A stretch of 64,000 nt of DNA, from NCBI GenBank assembly GCA_964017235.1, contig OZ024931.1, positions 23,164,189-23,228,188 on the forward strand, read 5' to 3'. Made by a program: the position numbers and the translations under genes. The notes beneath the pieces were generated by a model. It saw nothing but the letters and a program-made list of their open reading frames with translations, had not been told where the DNA came from and did no database searches. This document shows positions 31,601 through 42,860 of this stretch, piece by piece; position 1 is the stretch's first letter; every line of letters begins with the position of its first letter. The stretch comes from Sabellastarte sp. h YS-2021. Its lineage: Eukaryota > Annelida > Polychaeta > Sabellida > Sabellidae.

Positions 31601-33451
31601 TTTACAATCTTTTGGTTCTTCTTGGGCCTTTTTGGCCATAGCTCGAGTCACAGCACAGGAGGGAAAAATACCAGGAATAACCTCTTCTAATTTCTCAGTG
31701 CTAACCAAAGTGATCGGCTTAGAAGTAACCTTAGGATCAGCAACTACCTTTCCACCTGCAAGATCATTTCCCAACAACAAAGATACCCCTTTAATGGGTA
31801 AAGTGGGCCTGGTACCCACAACAACAGAACCAGTAACTAAGTCTGATACTAACTTGACCTTATGCAAGGGAACGTTCACACAGCCTCCTTCAATACCTTG
31901 AGCAATGACACTCTCACCAGTAGATGTGCTTACACTCAATGGCAATACACCTTCTAAAAGTAAGGACTGAGTAGCTCCAGTGTCTCTTAATATCTTAATG
32001 GGGACCTGACTGGAACTACTTTCCAAGGATACAAAACCCTCAGACACAAAAGGTTTGAACTCTTCCCTAATAATCTCAGACTTGTCTAAACCAATACTGG
32101 ACTCTGCTCTTTTGGGATTTGAACGCCAGTTAGACTTGCTAGACACAAAGGCGTTGGGCGTTGCCTCCTTTTCTCTTCTCTTCTTTAAGAGCCAACAGTC
32201 AGACATAACATGCCCAGGTTTCTTACAATAATGGCACACAGGAGCAAAGGATCTGGGTTTCCTATCCTTACTCATAGTCTGATTTGAGGTTTGACCCTTA
32301 TCTGAACTCTTTTCTGGAGCTACATTTTCAGATTTCTTTCCTATTTCTGGATACGACTTTTTAGCAGGACCAAAGGACTTATTCTTGTTGAAAGTGGACT
32401 TGTGAGTTAGCGCATAATCATCAGCATAAGCTGCTGCTTTTGCCAAATTTTCAACTTTCTGTTCATCTAGATAGGTTTTAATGTCATCACAAACACACCT
32501 TTTGAACTCTTCAATCAAAATAACTTGCCTAAGTTTTTCAAAGTCTGTACCTACTTCCCTAGAATTACACCATCTGTCAAAATACACTTCTTTCTCATGG
32601 GCAAATTCAACATGAGTTTGACTTTCTTGTTTACGATAATTTCTGAATTTTTGACGATATGCTTCTGGTACCAACTCATATGCTTTCAAAATAGCATTTT
32701 TGACAGAGTTATAGTCCACACATTCAGAAAGTGGCAAGGCCGTGTATGCCTCCTGGGCCTTTCCCCTCAAAACACTTTGCAGCAATAAAGGCCATTGGTC
32801 TATAGGCCATTTCAAATTTTGAGCTACTCTTTCAAAGTGTTGAAAGTACTTATCGACCTCTGACTCATTAAAAGGTGGTACCAGTCGCACATTTTTACCC
32901 AAATCAAATTTGGTAGCAATGGACTCTTCATGGGCAATTCTACGGGCATTGAGTTCTAAAGCTCTCATTTCTCTTTCATGTTTAAGCGCTCGCTCTTCCT
33001 TTTGAGCTTGAGCTTCAAGCTCTTCTTTTCGCTGTTGAGCTTCAAGCTCTTCTTTTCGCTGTTGAGCTTCAAGCTCTTCTTTTCGCTGTTGAGCTTCAAG
33101 CTCTTCTTTTCGCTGTTGAGCTTCAAGCTCTTCTTTTCGCTGTTGAGCTTCAAGCTCTCTTTCTCTAGCCTCAAACTCTCTGAGTTTTAGCTCTCTCTCA
33201 ATTTCTAATCGCCTGATCTCGAATTGCCCAGAAGATTCCATTGGCAAAGGTTTATACACTTCTAAACTACTATCAGGTAAAACATCTTCATCAACTAACT
33301 GTTCAACAATAAGCCTTTTAAGTTCATATTTACGTGTTGACCTTTTCACCTCTAACTGTAACTCTTGTGCTATCTGCACTAACATATCTTTTTTAAAAGT
33401 TTCTAGAACTTCCATAGATGGTGACTGTACAAACTCTTTAGCACTAGCCAT
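28655..33451 (-). CDS. gag-pol: Gmr1-like retrotransposon gag-pol polyprotein, copy 2
   Basis: 1598 codons from ATG 33451, differing from copy 1 by one fewer 9-residue repeat in gag and at least one substitution (Phe to Leu after SSIG, downstream of the CCHC knuckle). All motifs described for copy 1 are present and in frame: CCHC, DTGA protease, HHCC and DDE integrase, GPY/F, YVDD RT and RNase H. Together with flanking LTR2/LTR3, PBS (33547-33564) and PPT (28472 on), this unit is structurally complete. Confidence 0.95.
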   Translation of the reverse strand: MASAKEFVQSPSMEVLETFKKDMLVQIAQELQLEVKRSTRKYELKRLIVEQLVDEDVLPDSSLEVYKPLPMESSGQFEIRRLEIERELKLREFEARERELEAQQRKEELEAQQRKEELEAQQRKEELEAQQRKEELEAQQRKEELEAQAQKEERALKHEREMRALELNARRIAHEESIATKFDLGKNVRLVPPFNESEVDKYFQHFERVAQNLKWPIDQWPLLLQSVLRGKAQEAYTALPLSECVDYNSVKNAILKAYELVPEAYRQKFRNYRKQESQTHVEFAHEKEVYFDRWCNSREVGTDFEKLRQVILIEEFKRCVCDDIKTYLDEQKVENLAKAAAYADDYALTHKSTFNKNKSFGPAKKSYPEIGKKSENVAPEKSSDKGQTSNQTMSKDRKPRSFAPVCHYCKKPGHVMSDCWLLKKRREKEATPNAFVSSKSNWRSNPKRAESSIGLDKSEIIREEFKPFVSEGFVSLESSSSQVPIKILRDTGATQSLLLEGVLPLSVSTSTGESVIAQGIEGGCVNVPLHKVKLVSDLVTGSVVVGTRPTLPIKGVSLLLGNDLAGGKVVADPKVTSKPITLVSTEKLEEVIPGIFPSCAVTRAMAKKAQEEPKDCKQSTDVLVDLSDTFLNNYDHDVQNSSDTNPKARVDSQKQDSIDCQDVSLSKSKLISEQENDPELAPLFKLVLPPVELDKVPVGYYVRNGVLMRKWRPPNVPASEEWSVVHQIVVPKVYQREILKLAHESPMGGHLGINKTYNKITKHFYWPQIRHCVAEFCKTCHICQMVGKPNQKIPVAPLKPIPAFEEPFSKVIIDCVGPLPKTKSRNQYLLTIMCASTRFPEAIPLTNITAPKISKALVNFFTLVGLPKEIQSDQGSNFMSGLFQQVVFQLGAKQIKSSAYHPESQGALERFHSTLKNMIRTYCLDNEKDWDEGISLLLFAVRESVQESLGFSPFELVFGHSVRGPLKLLKENWLSENTESLNLLDYVSKFRDKLKKACELAQQNLKNSQSKMKMLYDRKSQNCTFKPGDKVLVLLPVQGNTLQARYHGPYKVLKRVGDLDYIIETPDRRKSTQLCHVNMVKPYFERGVKKPVMITDCNIESNSNQEHEIWDDTPDLDVECKIRLSNSEILDDLETKLSHVPPDKRVPLIELLLKYKSVFPNAPNRTNILMHDVDVGDARPIKQHPYRVNPIKLEKLRQEVQYMLEKDIIEPSQSSWASPCVLVPKPDGSIRYCTDYRKVNVLSKTDSFPIPRMEDCIDRIGNAKYITKCDLLKGYWCVPLTERAKEISAFVTPDGLYQYKVMPFGMKNSQATFQRLMNICLKDLEGVEVYVDDIVIFSDTWEEHLKRLEQVLFRLKEANLTVNLSKSDFVKAKVVYLGHVVGHGVVTPIKAKVKSIIDYPIPENKKSLMRFLGMAGYYRKFCKNFSEVTAPLTELLKKNVKYHWSETCQKSFDKVKNLLCLEPVLTAPDFSKPFRLAVDASDVGAGAVLLQCDNEDIEHPICYFSKKFNVHQKNYSTIEKECLALILAIQHFDIYISSSSKPTIVYTDHNPLVFLHKMKNKNRRLLNWSLMLQEHNLQIEHVKGKDNICADALSRSCI
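33006..33166 (-). repeat. 27-bp coding minisatellite in gag, copy 2
   Basis: Five units of LEAQQRKEE plus the LEAQAQKEE variant, against six plus one in copy 1. Confidence 0.9.
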
Positions 33452-33571
33452 TTTGGGCACTGTTGACTGTAACCAATTACTAAATCAAATGGATTTTCAA
33501 AATGTTAATTGAACGGTTGATCAAATGGTTGTAATCAAATGGTTGGATCCCGGACGAGCCCCCAATTTTCC

Positions 33572-34585
33572 TGTTACGGTCACGGGCAAGCACGGTAGCA
33601 ATTACCGGTTGTCTTTAAGTTGTAACAGAAAAAAAAGCAAAAAGCTTAACTTAACAAATTTATTTAGCGATTAACAATAATGATTACAGTCAACTGGTAT
33701 GCCCTTAACTAAGCACACTAATACAATAACAAGATCTAGCTGACCTGACCACTGAGATTAAGAATAAGTTTATCCGCCGTATCCCGCAATCTGTTCTGTA
33801 ATCCGTCCTGTGGTATATTCTGTGATCTGTCCAATGTCCTGTGGTCTGTCCCGTGATCTATCCAGCGTTCACTTGCACACAGATATCTATATCCTGTGAC
33901 CCGTCCCACACTCAACAACACAAAAGGTGCTTGTCCTGCTATCCTTTATATATCCAGTCACACAGAAGGTCTGTCTGGAGATTTTTAGAGAGTTAACACA
34001 ATTGTACTGTCTGCTCCAAGATATGGACAATGTCCAAAATGCAGTAAATCCACTCTCTGTTATATAACTGTACAATATCCAAAAATATCCAAAGTGCAAT
34101 AAATCTGTCCAGACAATGTATCTAGTTCACTCCAGTAAAAGTTCACACCAACACAAGTTATATTATACTCCAAAACACAATAGCTCTCCTTATAGCAAGC
34201 GAATACAAAGTTCACTTGTGGTCAGATGTACATTCCTTATATACCTTCACAGATTTCTCTGGAATTGTACAGAACCAACTCAAAAAGCTTGAGCCATCTA
34301 GGCCAAAGGAGGAAGTTCTAGAAACTACTGGTAATTGGATTTCCCCAAATCTAACATAACCACTGAGGGGGGGATTTCCCCCAGTCTGTGAACAGATCAA
34401 TAAACACTAAAACACAAAAGTCAATAACTCCCTTACTTTAAATGTCAACACACAAAAAGAACCAACAACACAATTATCTTTTATGACAATGTATAAACAT
34501 AAAGCTTAAATTAAACAATGCACTAATATAGTGCCTAATATATGTAATATACAATGTACTAATATAGTGTCCAATATATGTAACA
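33572..34585 (-). repeat. LTR 3 (shared: 5' LTR of copy 2, 3' LTR of copy 3)
   Basis: 1014 bp with the same TGTTAC...GTAACA ends; PBS for copy 2 on its right side and polypurine tract of copy 3 on its left (plus coordinates). No target duplication. Confidence 0.95.
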
Positions 34586-34768
34586 CCTCCCCCCTTAAAG
34601 AAAAATTTTGGAAACCAAGGGATTACAAAATTTTACAAGAGATTTTCATGATGTATACAAACACAGGTAATAACATTTTACAAAACATTTTTGTCTAAAT
34701 ACAAAAGTAAAATTAGTACCATGTATAACCTTTATAAACTTACTAATTACAGGTATATAAATTACACT

Positions 34769-37700
34769 TTAAATACAGCTTCTGGACAGGGCGTCCGCAC
34801 AGATATTATCCTTTCCTTTAACATGTTCTATTTGAAGATTGTGTTCTTGCAACATTAAACTCCAGTTCAATAATCTTCTATTTTTGTTTTTCATTTTGTG
34901 CAAGAAGACTAGTGGATTGTGATCTGTGTATACAATGGTGGGTTTTGATGATGAAGATATGTATATGTCAAAATGCTGGATGGCCAAAATGAGTGCTAAA
35001 CATTCTTTTTCTATTGTAGAGTAGTTCTTTTGATGAACATTAAATTTTTTTGAAAAATAGCAGATGGGATGTTCAATATCTTCATTATCACATTGCAGTA
35101 AAACTGCACCTGCACCCACATCACTGGCGTCTACAGCCAGCCGGAAAGGTTTACTGAAGTCCGGAGCAGTTAGTACGGGCTCTAAACAGAGAAGGTTCTT
35201 TACTTTGTCAAATGATTTTTGACAAGTCTCTGACCAGTGATATTTTACATTCTTTTTCAGTAGTTCAGTCAGTGGAGCAGTGACCTCTGAAAAGTTTTTG
35301 CAAAATTTTCTATAATATCCCGCCATTCCAAGGAACCTCATTAAGCTTTTCTTATTTTCAGGAATGGGATAGTCAATGATGCTTTTCACTTTAGCTTTGA
35401 TTGGTGTCACAACTCCATGACCTACTACATGCCCTAAGTACACAACCTTTGCTTTTACAAAGTCACTCTTTGACAAATTTACAGTGAGGTTTGCCTCTTT
35501 GAGCCGAAACAAGACTTGTTCAAGCCTTTTTAAATGTTCTTCCCAAGTATCACTAAAGATGACAATATCATCCACATACACTTCAACACCTTCTAAGTCT
35601 TTTAAACATATATTCATTAGTCTTTGAAATGTGGCCTGGGAGTTCTTCATGCCAAATGGCATCACCTTGTACTGATATAGACCATCAGGGGTCACGAAGG
35701 CTGATATTTCTTTGGCCCGCTCAGTAAGAGGCACACACCAATATCCTTTCAGTAAATCACACTTTGTGATGTATTTGGCATTGCCAATCCGATCAATACA
35801 GTCTTCCATCCTTGGGATAGGGAAGGAATCCGTTTTACTCAAAACATTGACTTTTCTGTAGTCAGTGCAATATCTGATTGAACCGTCTGGTTTCGGGACC
35901 AAAACACAAGGAGATGCCCAACTACTTTGACTTGGTTCAATTATATCTTTTTCTAGCATATATTGCACTTCCTGCCTTAATTTTTCGAGTTTGATAGGAT
36001 TTACCCGATACGGATGCTGTTTGATCGGACGGGCATCGCCGACATCGACATCATGCATGAGTATATTTGTCCTATTAGGGGCATTTGGGAACACTGACTT
36101 GTACTTTAAGAGCAATTCAATGAGTGGAACCCTCTTATCTGGTGGTACATGACTCAGCTTGGTTTCCAAATCATCAAGGATCTCAGAATTACTCAACCTA
36201 ATTTTACATTCAACATCAAGATCAGGAGTGTCGTCCCATATTTCGTGCTCCTGATTACTGTTACTTTCTATATTACAGTCAGTAATCATAACAGGCTTTT
36301 TCACACCCCTTTCAAAGTATGGTTTTACCATATTCACATGACATAGTTGGGTTGACTTTCTTCTGTCCGGGGTTTCAATGATATAGTCCAGGTCACCTAC
36401 TCTCTTTAACACTTTGTATGGCCCGTGATATCTGGCCTGTAACGTATTTCCCTGGACAGGTAGTAACACTAAAACCTTGTCACCTGGTTTGAAAGTACGG
36501 TTTTGCGACTTCCTATCGTAAAGCATCTTCATTTTTGACTGAGAATTTTTCAAATTTTGTTGCGCCAGCTCACAAGCCTTTTTCAACTTATCTCTGAACT
36601 TTGAAACATAATCTAGCAGATTTAGGCTCTCGGTGTTCTCAGATAACCAATTTTCCTTCAACAGCTTGAGAGGACCACGGACTGAATGGCCAAAGACCAA
36701 CTCGAAGGGACTAAAGCCTAAAGACTCTTGAACAGACTCTCTAACTGCAAACAATAATAAGCTGATGCCTTCATCCCAATCTTTTTCATTGTCTAAACAA
36801 TATGTCCTAATCATATTCTTCAAAGTGGAATGGAACCTTTCAAGTGCACCTTGGGATTCTGGGTGATAAGCACTAGATTTGATCTGTTTGGCACCTAACT
36901 GAAATACAACCTGTTGAAATAGTCCTGACATAAAATTTGACCCTTGATCTGACTGGATCTCTTTTGGTAAGCCAACTAGAGTAAAGAAATTAACCAGAGC
37001 TTTTGAGATTTTGGGAGCTGTTATGTTGGTCAATGGTATGGCTTCGGGAAATCTGGTTGAGGCGCACATAATGGTCAAAAGATATTGGTTTCTGGATTTA
37101 GTTTTTGGTAAGGGACCTACACAGTCAATTATCACTTTGCTAAATGGTTCCTCAAATGCTGGAATGGGTTTGAGAGGAGCTACAGGAATTTTTTGGTTTG
37201 GCTTTCCTACCATTTGACAAATGTGACAAGTCTTGCAAAATTCTGCCACACAGTGCCGAATTTGAGGCCAATAGAAATGTTTGGTTATCTTGTTGTAAGT
37301 TTTGTTGATGCCTAAATGGCCACCCATTGGAGACTCATGGGCCAATTTCAGTATCTCTCTTTGGTACACTTTTGGCACAACAATCTGGTGTACTACTGAC
37401 CATTCCTCAGATGCAGGGACATTTGGTGGCCTCCACTTTCGCATAAGCACCCCATTTCTGACATAATAGCCTACAGGGACCTTATCTAGCTCTACTGGTG
37501 GCAAGACCAACTTGAATAAAGGAGCTAATTCAGGGTCATTTTCCTGCTCTGAAATCAATTTTGATTTTGAAAGCGATACATCTTGACAGTCAATTGAGTC
37601 TTGTTTTTGAGAATCTACCCTGGCCTTGGGATTTGTATCACTAGAATTCTGCACATCATGGTCATAGTTGTTTAAGAATGTATCTGACAAATCAACTAAG

Positions 37701-39143
37701 ACATCTGTAGATTGTTTACAATCTTTTGGTTCTTCTTGGGCCTTTTTGGCCATAGCTCGAGTCACAGCACAGGAGGGAAAAATACCAGGAATAACCTCTT
37801 CTAATTTCTCAGTGCTAACCAAAGTGATCGGCTTAGAAGTAACCTTAGGATCAGCAACTACCTTTCCACCTGCAAGATCATTTCCCAACAACAAAGATAC
37901 CCCTTTAATGGGTAAAGTGGGCCTGGTACCCACAACAACAGAACCAGTAACTAAGTCTGATACTAACTTGACCTTATGCAAGGGAACGTTCACACAGCCT
38001 CCTTCAATACCTTGAGCAATGACACTCTCACCAGTAGATGTGCTTACACTCAATGGCAATACACCTTCTAAAAGTAAGGACTGAGTAGCTCCAGTGTCTC
38101 TTAATATCTTAATGGGGACCTGACTGGAACTACTTTCCAAGGATACAAAACCCTCAGACACAAAAGGTTTGAACTCTTCCCTAATAATCTCAGACTTGTC
38201 TAAACCAATACTGGACTCTGCTCTTTTGGGATTTGAACGCCAGTTAGACTTGCTAGACACAAAGGCGTTGGGCGTTGCCTCCTTTTCTCTTCTCTTCTTT
38301 AAGAGCCAACAGTCAGACATAACATGCCCAGGTTTCTTACAATAATGGCACACAGGAGCAAAGGATCTGGGTTTCCTATCCTTACTCATAGTCTGATTTG
38401 AGGTTTGACCCTTATCTGAACTCTTTTCTGGAGCTACATTTTCAGATTTCTTTCCTATTTCTGGATACGACTTTTTAGCAGGACCAAAGGACTTATTCTT
38501 GTTGAAAGTGGACTTGTGAGTTAGCGCATAATCATCAGCATAAGCTGCTGCTTTTGCCAAATTTTCAACTTTCTGTTCATCTAGATAGGTTTTAATGTCA
38601 TCACAAACACACCTTTTGAACTCTTCAATCAAAATAACTTGCCTAAGTTTTTCAAAGTCTGTACCTACTTCCCTAGAATTACACCATCTGTCAAAATACA
38701 CTTCTTTCTCATGGGCAAATTCAACATGAGTTTGACTTTCTTGTTTACGATAATTTCTGAATTTTTGACGATATGCTTCTGGTACCAACTCATATGCTTT
38801 CAAAATAGCATTTTTGACAGAGTTATAGTCCACACATTCAGAAAGTGGCAAGGCCGTGTATGCCTCCTGGGCCTTTCCCCTCAAAACACTTTGCAGCAAT
38901 AAAGGCCATTGGTCTATAGGCCATTTCAAATTTTGAGCTACTCTTTCAAAGTGTTGAAAGTACTTATCGACCTCTGACTCATTAAAAGGTGGTACCAGTC
39001 GCACATTTTTACCCAAATCAAATTTGGTAGCAATGGACTCTTCATGGGCAATTCTACGGGCATTGAGTTCTAAAGCTCTCATTTCTCTTTCATGTTTAAG
39101 CGCTCGCTCTTCCTTTTGAGCTTGAGCTTCAAGCTCTTCTTTT
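34769..39143 (-). pseudogene. gag-pol: Gmr1-like gag-pol, copy 3, lacking its 5' end
   Basis: Protease, integrase, RT and RNase H are intact and nearly identical to the other copies (one visible change, Cys to Arg in the QN-TFKP stretch before GPY/F). The frame is open only from within the 9-residue gag repeat (ATG at 39082 would be internal). The gag start, leader, PBS and 5' LTR of this copy were removed by a deletion that fused it to copy 4 at 39144. Without its own start it cannot express normally, though its RT and integrase coding capacity is undamaged. Confidence 0.9.
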
Positions 39144-39151
39144 AAGAAGAG
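39144..39151. other. deletion junction between copies 3 and 4 with 8-nt fold-back filler
   Basis: Left of the junction is copy 3 gag (CTCTTCTTTT); right of it is copy 4 pol (TTGTTTAAGAATG). Between them AAGAAGAG matches neither parent and is the inverted complement of CTCTTCTT just to its left, an inverted repeat with a 2-nt loop. By arithmetic with a 5100-bp internal region and one 1014-bp LTR, about 4.6 kb was lost. Confidence 0.8.
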
Positions 39152-40603
39152 TTGTTTAAGAATGTATCTGACAAATCAACTAAGACATCTGTAGATTGTT
39201 TACAATCTTTTGGTTCTTCTTGGGCCTTTTTGGCCATAGCTCGAGTCACAGCACAGGAGGGAAAAATACCAGGAATAACCTCTTCTAATTTCTCAGTGCT
39301 AACCAAAGTGATCGGCTTAGAAGTAACCTTAGGATCAGCAACTACCTTTCCACCTGCAAGATCATTTCCCAACAACAAAGATACCCCTTTAATGGGTAAA
39401 GTGGGCCTGGTACCCACAACAACAGAACCAGTAACTAAGTCTGATACTAACTTGACCTTATGCAAGGGAACGTTCACACAGCCTCCTTCAATACCTTGAG
39501 CAATGACACTCTCACCAGTAGATGTGCTTACACTCAATGGCAATACACCTTCTAAAAGTAAGGACTGAGTAGCTCCAGTGTCTCTTAATATCTTAATGGG
39601 GACCTGACTGGAACTACTTTCCAAGGATACAAAACCCTCAGACACAAAAGGTTTGAACTCTTCCCTAATAATCTCAGACTTGTCTAAACCAATACTGGAC
39701 TCTGCTCTTTTGGGATTTGAACGCCAGTTAGACTTGCTAGACACAAAGGCGTTGGGCGTTGCCTCCTTTTCTCTTCTCTTCTTTAAGAGCCAACAGTCAG
39801 ACATAACATGCCCAGGTTTCTTACAATAATGGCACACAGGAGCAAAGGATCTGGGTTTCCTATCCTTACTCATAGTCTGATTTGAGGTTTGACCCTTATC
39901 TGAACTCTTTTCTGGAGCTACATTTTCAGATTTCTTTCCTATTTCTGGATACGACTTTTTAGCAGGACCAAAGGACTTATTCTTGTTGAAAGTGGACTTG
40001 TGAGTTAGCGCATAATCATCAGCATAAGCTGCTGCTTTTGCCAAATTTTCAACTTTCTGTTCATCTAGATAGGTTTTAATGTCATCACAAACACACCTTT
40101 TGAACTCTTCAATCAAAATAACTTGCCTAAGTTTTTCAAAGTCTGTACCTACTTCCCTAGAATTACACCATCTGTCAAAATACACTTCTTTCTCATGGGC
40201 AAATTCAACATGAGTTTGACTTTCTTGTTTACGATAATTTCTGAATTTTTGACGATATGCTTCTGGTACCAACTCATATGCTTTCAAAATAGCATTTTTG
40301 ACAGAGTTATAGTCCACACATTCAGAAAGTGGCAAGGCCGTGTATGCCTCCTGGGCCTTTCCCCTCAAAACACTTTGCAGCAATAAAGGCCATTGGTCTA
40401 TAGGCCATTTCAAATTTTGAGCTACTCTTTCAAAGTGTTGAAAGTACTTATCGACCTCTGACTCATTAAAAGGTGGTACCAGTCGCACATTTTTACCCAA
40501 ATCAAATTTGGTAGCAATGGACTCTTCATGGGCAATTCTACGGGCATTGAGTTCTAAAGCTCTCATTTCTCTTTCATGTTTAAGCGCTCGCTCTTCCTTT
40601 TGA

Positions 40604-40764
40604 GCTTGAGCTTCAAGCTCTTCTTTTCGCTGTTGAGCTTCAAGCTCTTCTTTTCGCTGTTGAGCTTCAAGCTCTTCTTTTCGCTGTTGAGCTTCAAGCT
40701 CTTCTTTTCGCTGTTGAGCTTCAAGCTCTTCTTTTCGCTGTTGAGCTTCAAGCTCTCTTTCTCT
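40604..40764 (-). repeat. 27-bp coding minisatellite in gag, copy 4
   Basis: Five LEAQQRKEE units plus the variant unit, as in copy 2. A partial remnant of the same repeat ends copy 3 at 39143. Confidence 0.9.
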
Positions 40765-41169
40765 AGCCTCAAACTCTCTGAGTTTTAGCTCTCTCTCAAT
40801 TTCTAATCGCCTGATCTCGAATTGCCCAGAAGATTCCATTGGCAAAGGTTTATACACTTCTAAACTACTATCAGGTAAAACATCTTCATCAACTAACTGT
40901 TCAACAATAAGCCTTTTAAGTTCATATTTACGTGTTGACCTTTTCACCTCTAACTGTAACTCTTGTGCTATCTGCACTAACATATCTTTTTTAAAAGTTT
41001 CTAGAACTTCCATAGATGGTGACTGTACAAACTCTTTAGCACTAGCCATTTTGGGCACTGTTGACTGTAACCAATTACTAAATCAAATGGATTTTCAAAA
41101 TGTTAATTGAACGGTTGATCAAATGGTTGTAATCAAATGGTTGGATCCCGGACGAGCCCCCAATTTTCC

Positions 41170-42183
41170 TGTTACGGTCACGGGCAAGCACGGTAGCAAT
41201 TACCGGTTGTCTTTAAGTTGTAACAGAAAAAAAAGCAAAAAGCTTAACTTAACAAATTTATTTAGCGATTAACAATAATGATTACAGTCAACTGGTATGC
41301 CCTTAACTAAGCACACTAATACAATAACAAGATCTAGCTGACCTGACCACTGAGATTAAGAATAAGTTTATCCGCCGTATCCCGCAATCTGTTCTGTAAT
41401 CCGTCCTGTGGTATATTCTGTGATCTGTCCAATGTCCTGTGGTCTGTCCCGTGATCTATCCAGCGTTCACTTGCACACAGATATCTATATCCTGTGACCC
41501 GTCCCACACTCAACAACACAAAAGGTGCTTGTCCTGCTATCCTTTATATATCCAGTCACACAGAAGGTCTGTCTGGAGATTTTTAGAGAGTTAACACAAT
41601 TGTACTGTCTGCTCCAAGATATGGACAATGTCCAAAATGCAGTAAATCCACTCTCTGTTATATAACTGTACAATATCCAAAAATATCCAAAGTGCAATAA
41701 ATCTGTCCAGACAATGTATCTAGTTCACTCCAGTAAAAGTTCACACCAACACAAGTTATATTATACTCCAAAACACAATAGCTCTCCTTATAGCAAGCGA
41801 ATACAAAGTTCACTTGTGGTCAGATGTACATTCCTTATATACCTTCACAGATTTCTCTGGAATTGTACAGAACCAACTCAAAAAGCTTGAGCCATCTAGG
41901 CCAAAGGAGGAAGTTCTAGAAACTACTGGTAATTGGATTTCCCCAAATCTAACATAACCACTGAGGGGGGGATTTCCCCCAGTCTGTGAACAGATCAATA
42001 AACACTAAAACACAAAAGTCAATAACTCCCTTACTTTAAATGTCAACACACAAAAAGAACCAACAACACAATTATCTTTTATGACAATGTATAAACATAA
42101 AGCTTAAATTAAACAATGCACTAATATAGTGCCTAATATATGTAATATACAATGTACTAATATAGTGTCCAATATATGTAACA
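41170..42183 (-). repeat. LTR 4 (5' LTR of copy 4, outer end of array)
   Basis: 1014 bp, ending ...TATATGTAACA at 42183, followed by CCAT (42184-42187), the duplicate of 21313-21316, and then Polinton sequence. Confidence 0.95.
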
Positions 42184-42506
42184 CCATCTTGTCCATCTCT
42201 GTTTTCATAATGAAATATTTTTTCTGTTTTTTCCTTTTTCACTGGTATGCCTGGTGGAGGTAGAAGGTTATCTGGAGATTGACTGTCGTTAACATTGTCT
42301 AATATTTCCTTATTGTTTTTATCTGTTATATCTCTAGACGAATCCTTTTCATTTCCCCTTTCAGCAGCATCATCATCATCATCATCATCAGCATCATCAT
42401 CAATTTCGTTCTCTTTCTTATCCGAAGATAGGACATGATCTTTTTTCATGAGATAAGATTTAAAAGAGGCATACTGATCATAAGGAATTAATATAAATTT
42501 ATTCAT
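42184..42506 (-). pseudogene. acidic Polinton protein, 3' end cut by the LTR array
   Basis: ATG 42506 overlaps the stop of the basic protein upstream (ATGA). The N-terminus MNKFILIPYDQYASFK is followed by an Asp run (an imperfect CAT/ATC repeat at about 42367-42400), a Lys/Asn/Asp-rich stretch and a proline-rich NLLPPPGIPVKK, features of a recurrent Polinton small-protein family of unknown role. The ORF now runs into LTR4 and ends there at 42072. Across the insertion site its original frame stays open for roughly twenty codons and then stops, in a different frame from the integrase, so the two genes once overlapped. Confidence 0.65.
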
Positions 42507-42811
42507 TCTATTATTATATTTATATATTTTTTTAGGCTATGAAGCAAATCAGAAAAAAATTTATAATGCTTTCCTAATAGGTTTCTTCTCTTATGTTTAT
42601 TATGAATAAATTGCTTTAATAACTTAATATGTTTTTTAATGTCAGATTTCCTCCTTTTATTTAAAGGAAGATGCCATATGTTATATATAACCTCTGTAAT
42701 GGCCTTTATCTGGTTTTCTGTAATATGACGAAACAGATATCTATTCAACGTATGATTATTATCTAATATAACTTTAATAATATATTTTGACTTTTTTAAA
42801 TTCTGAGACAT
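42503..42811 (-). CDS. small basic Polinton protein
   Basis: 102 codons from ATG 42811 (MSQNLKKSKY); a two-codon extension has only GTG. The protein is helical and very basic, with a core pattern ILDNN...LNRYLFRHI, ITEVIYNIWHLPLN, then KRRKSDIKKHIKLLKQFIH and HKRRNLL. It resembles the widespread small Polinton protein with an 'L...QK.KL.RHK..L..L' stretch, of unproven function (a core or DNA-compaction role is plausible). It sits between ATPase and the acidic protein in the leftward block; its stop overlaps the next ATG by four bases. Confidence 0.65.
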   Translation of the reverse strand: MSQNLKKSKYIIKVILDNNHTLNRYLFRHITENQIKAITEVIYNIWHLPLNKRRKSDIKKHIKLLKQFIHNKHKRRNLLGKHYKFFSDLLHSLKKYINIIIE

Positions 42812-42860
42812 TTCCACCTCTTTTACTAGAAATCATAATTTAAAAATCAACTTGAATTAT

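Larger units (their letters stand above)
39142..41049 (-). pseudogene. gag: Gmr1-like gag-protease, copy 4, truncated before integrase
   Basis: From ATG 41049 the frame runs through the gag repeats, capsid-like part, CCHC and protease (DTGA), then reaches the deletion junction and stops three codons later. Integrase, RT and RNase H of this copy, its 3' LTR and the 5' part of copy 3 are missing. The 5' LTR (41170-42183), PBS (41145-41162) and leader are intact, so a gag-protease protein of about 635 residues could still be produced. Confidence 0.9.
21317..42183 (-). mobile_element. tandem array of Gmr1-like Gypsy LTR retrotransposon (4 LTRs, 2 complete and 1 fused internal region)
   Basis: Order on plus coordinates: LTR1 21317-22330, internal 1 22331-27457, LTR2 27458-28471, internal 2 28472-33571, LTR3 33572-34585, fused internal 3 34586-41169, LTR4 41170-42183. 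Each LTR is 1014 bp, and neighbouring units share the LTR between them. The copies differ by only a handful of bases and by the number of 27-bp gag repeats. Only the outer ends carry the target duplication (CCAT). The array splits the integrase start of the Polinton. Near identity means recent origin, or an assembly problem that should be excluded. Confidence 0.95.

Noticed and set aside
41170-42183. Possible envelope gene making the element a retrovirus
   Set aside because: RNase H ends at 22514 and only about 180 non-coding bases separate it from the PPT/LTR in every copy; there is no room for an envelope ORF.
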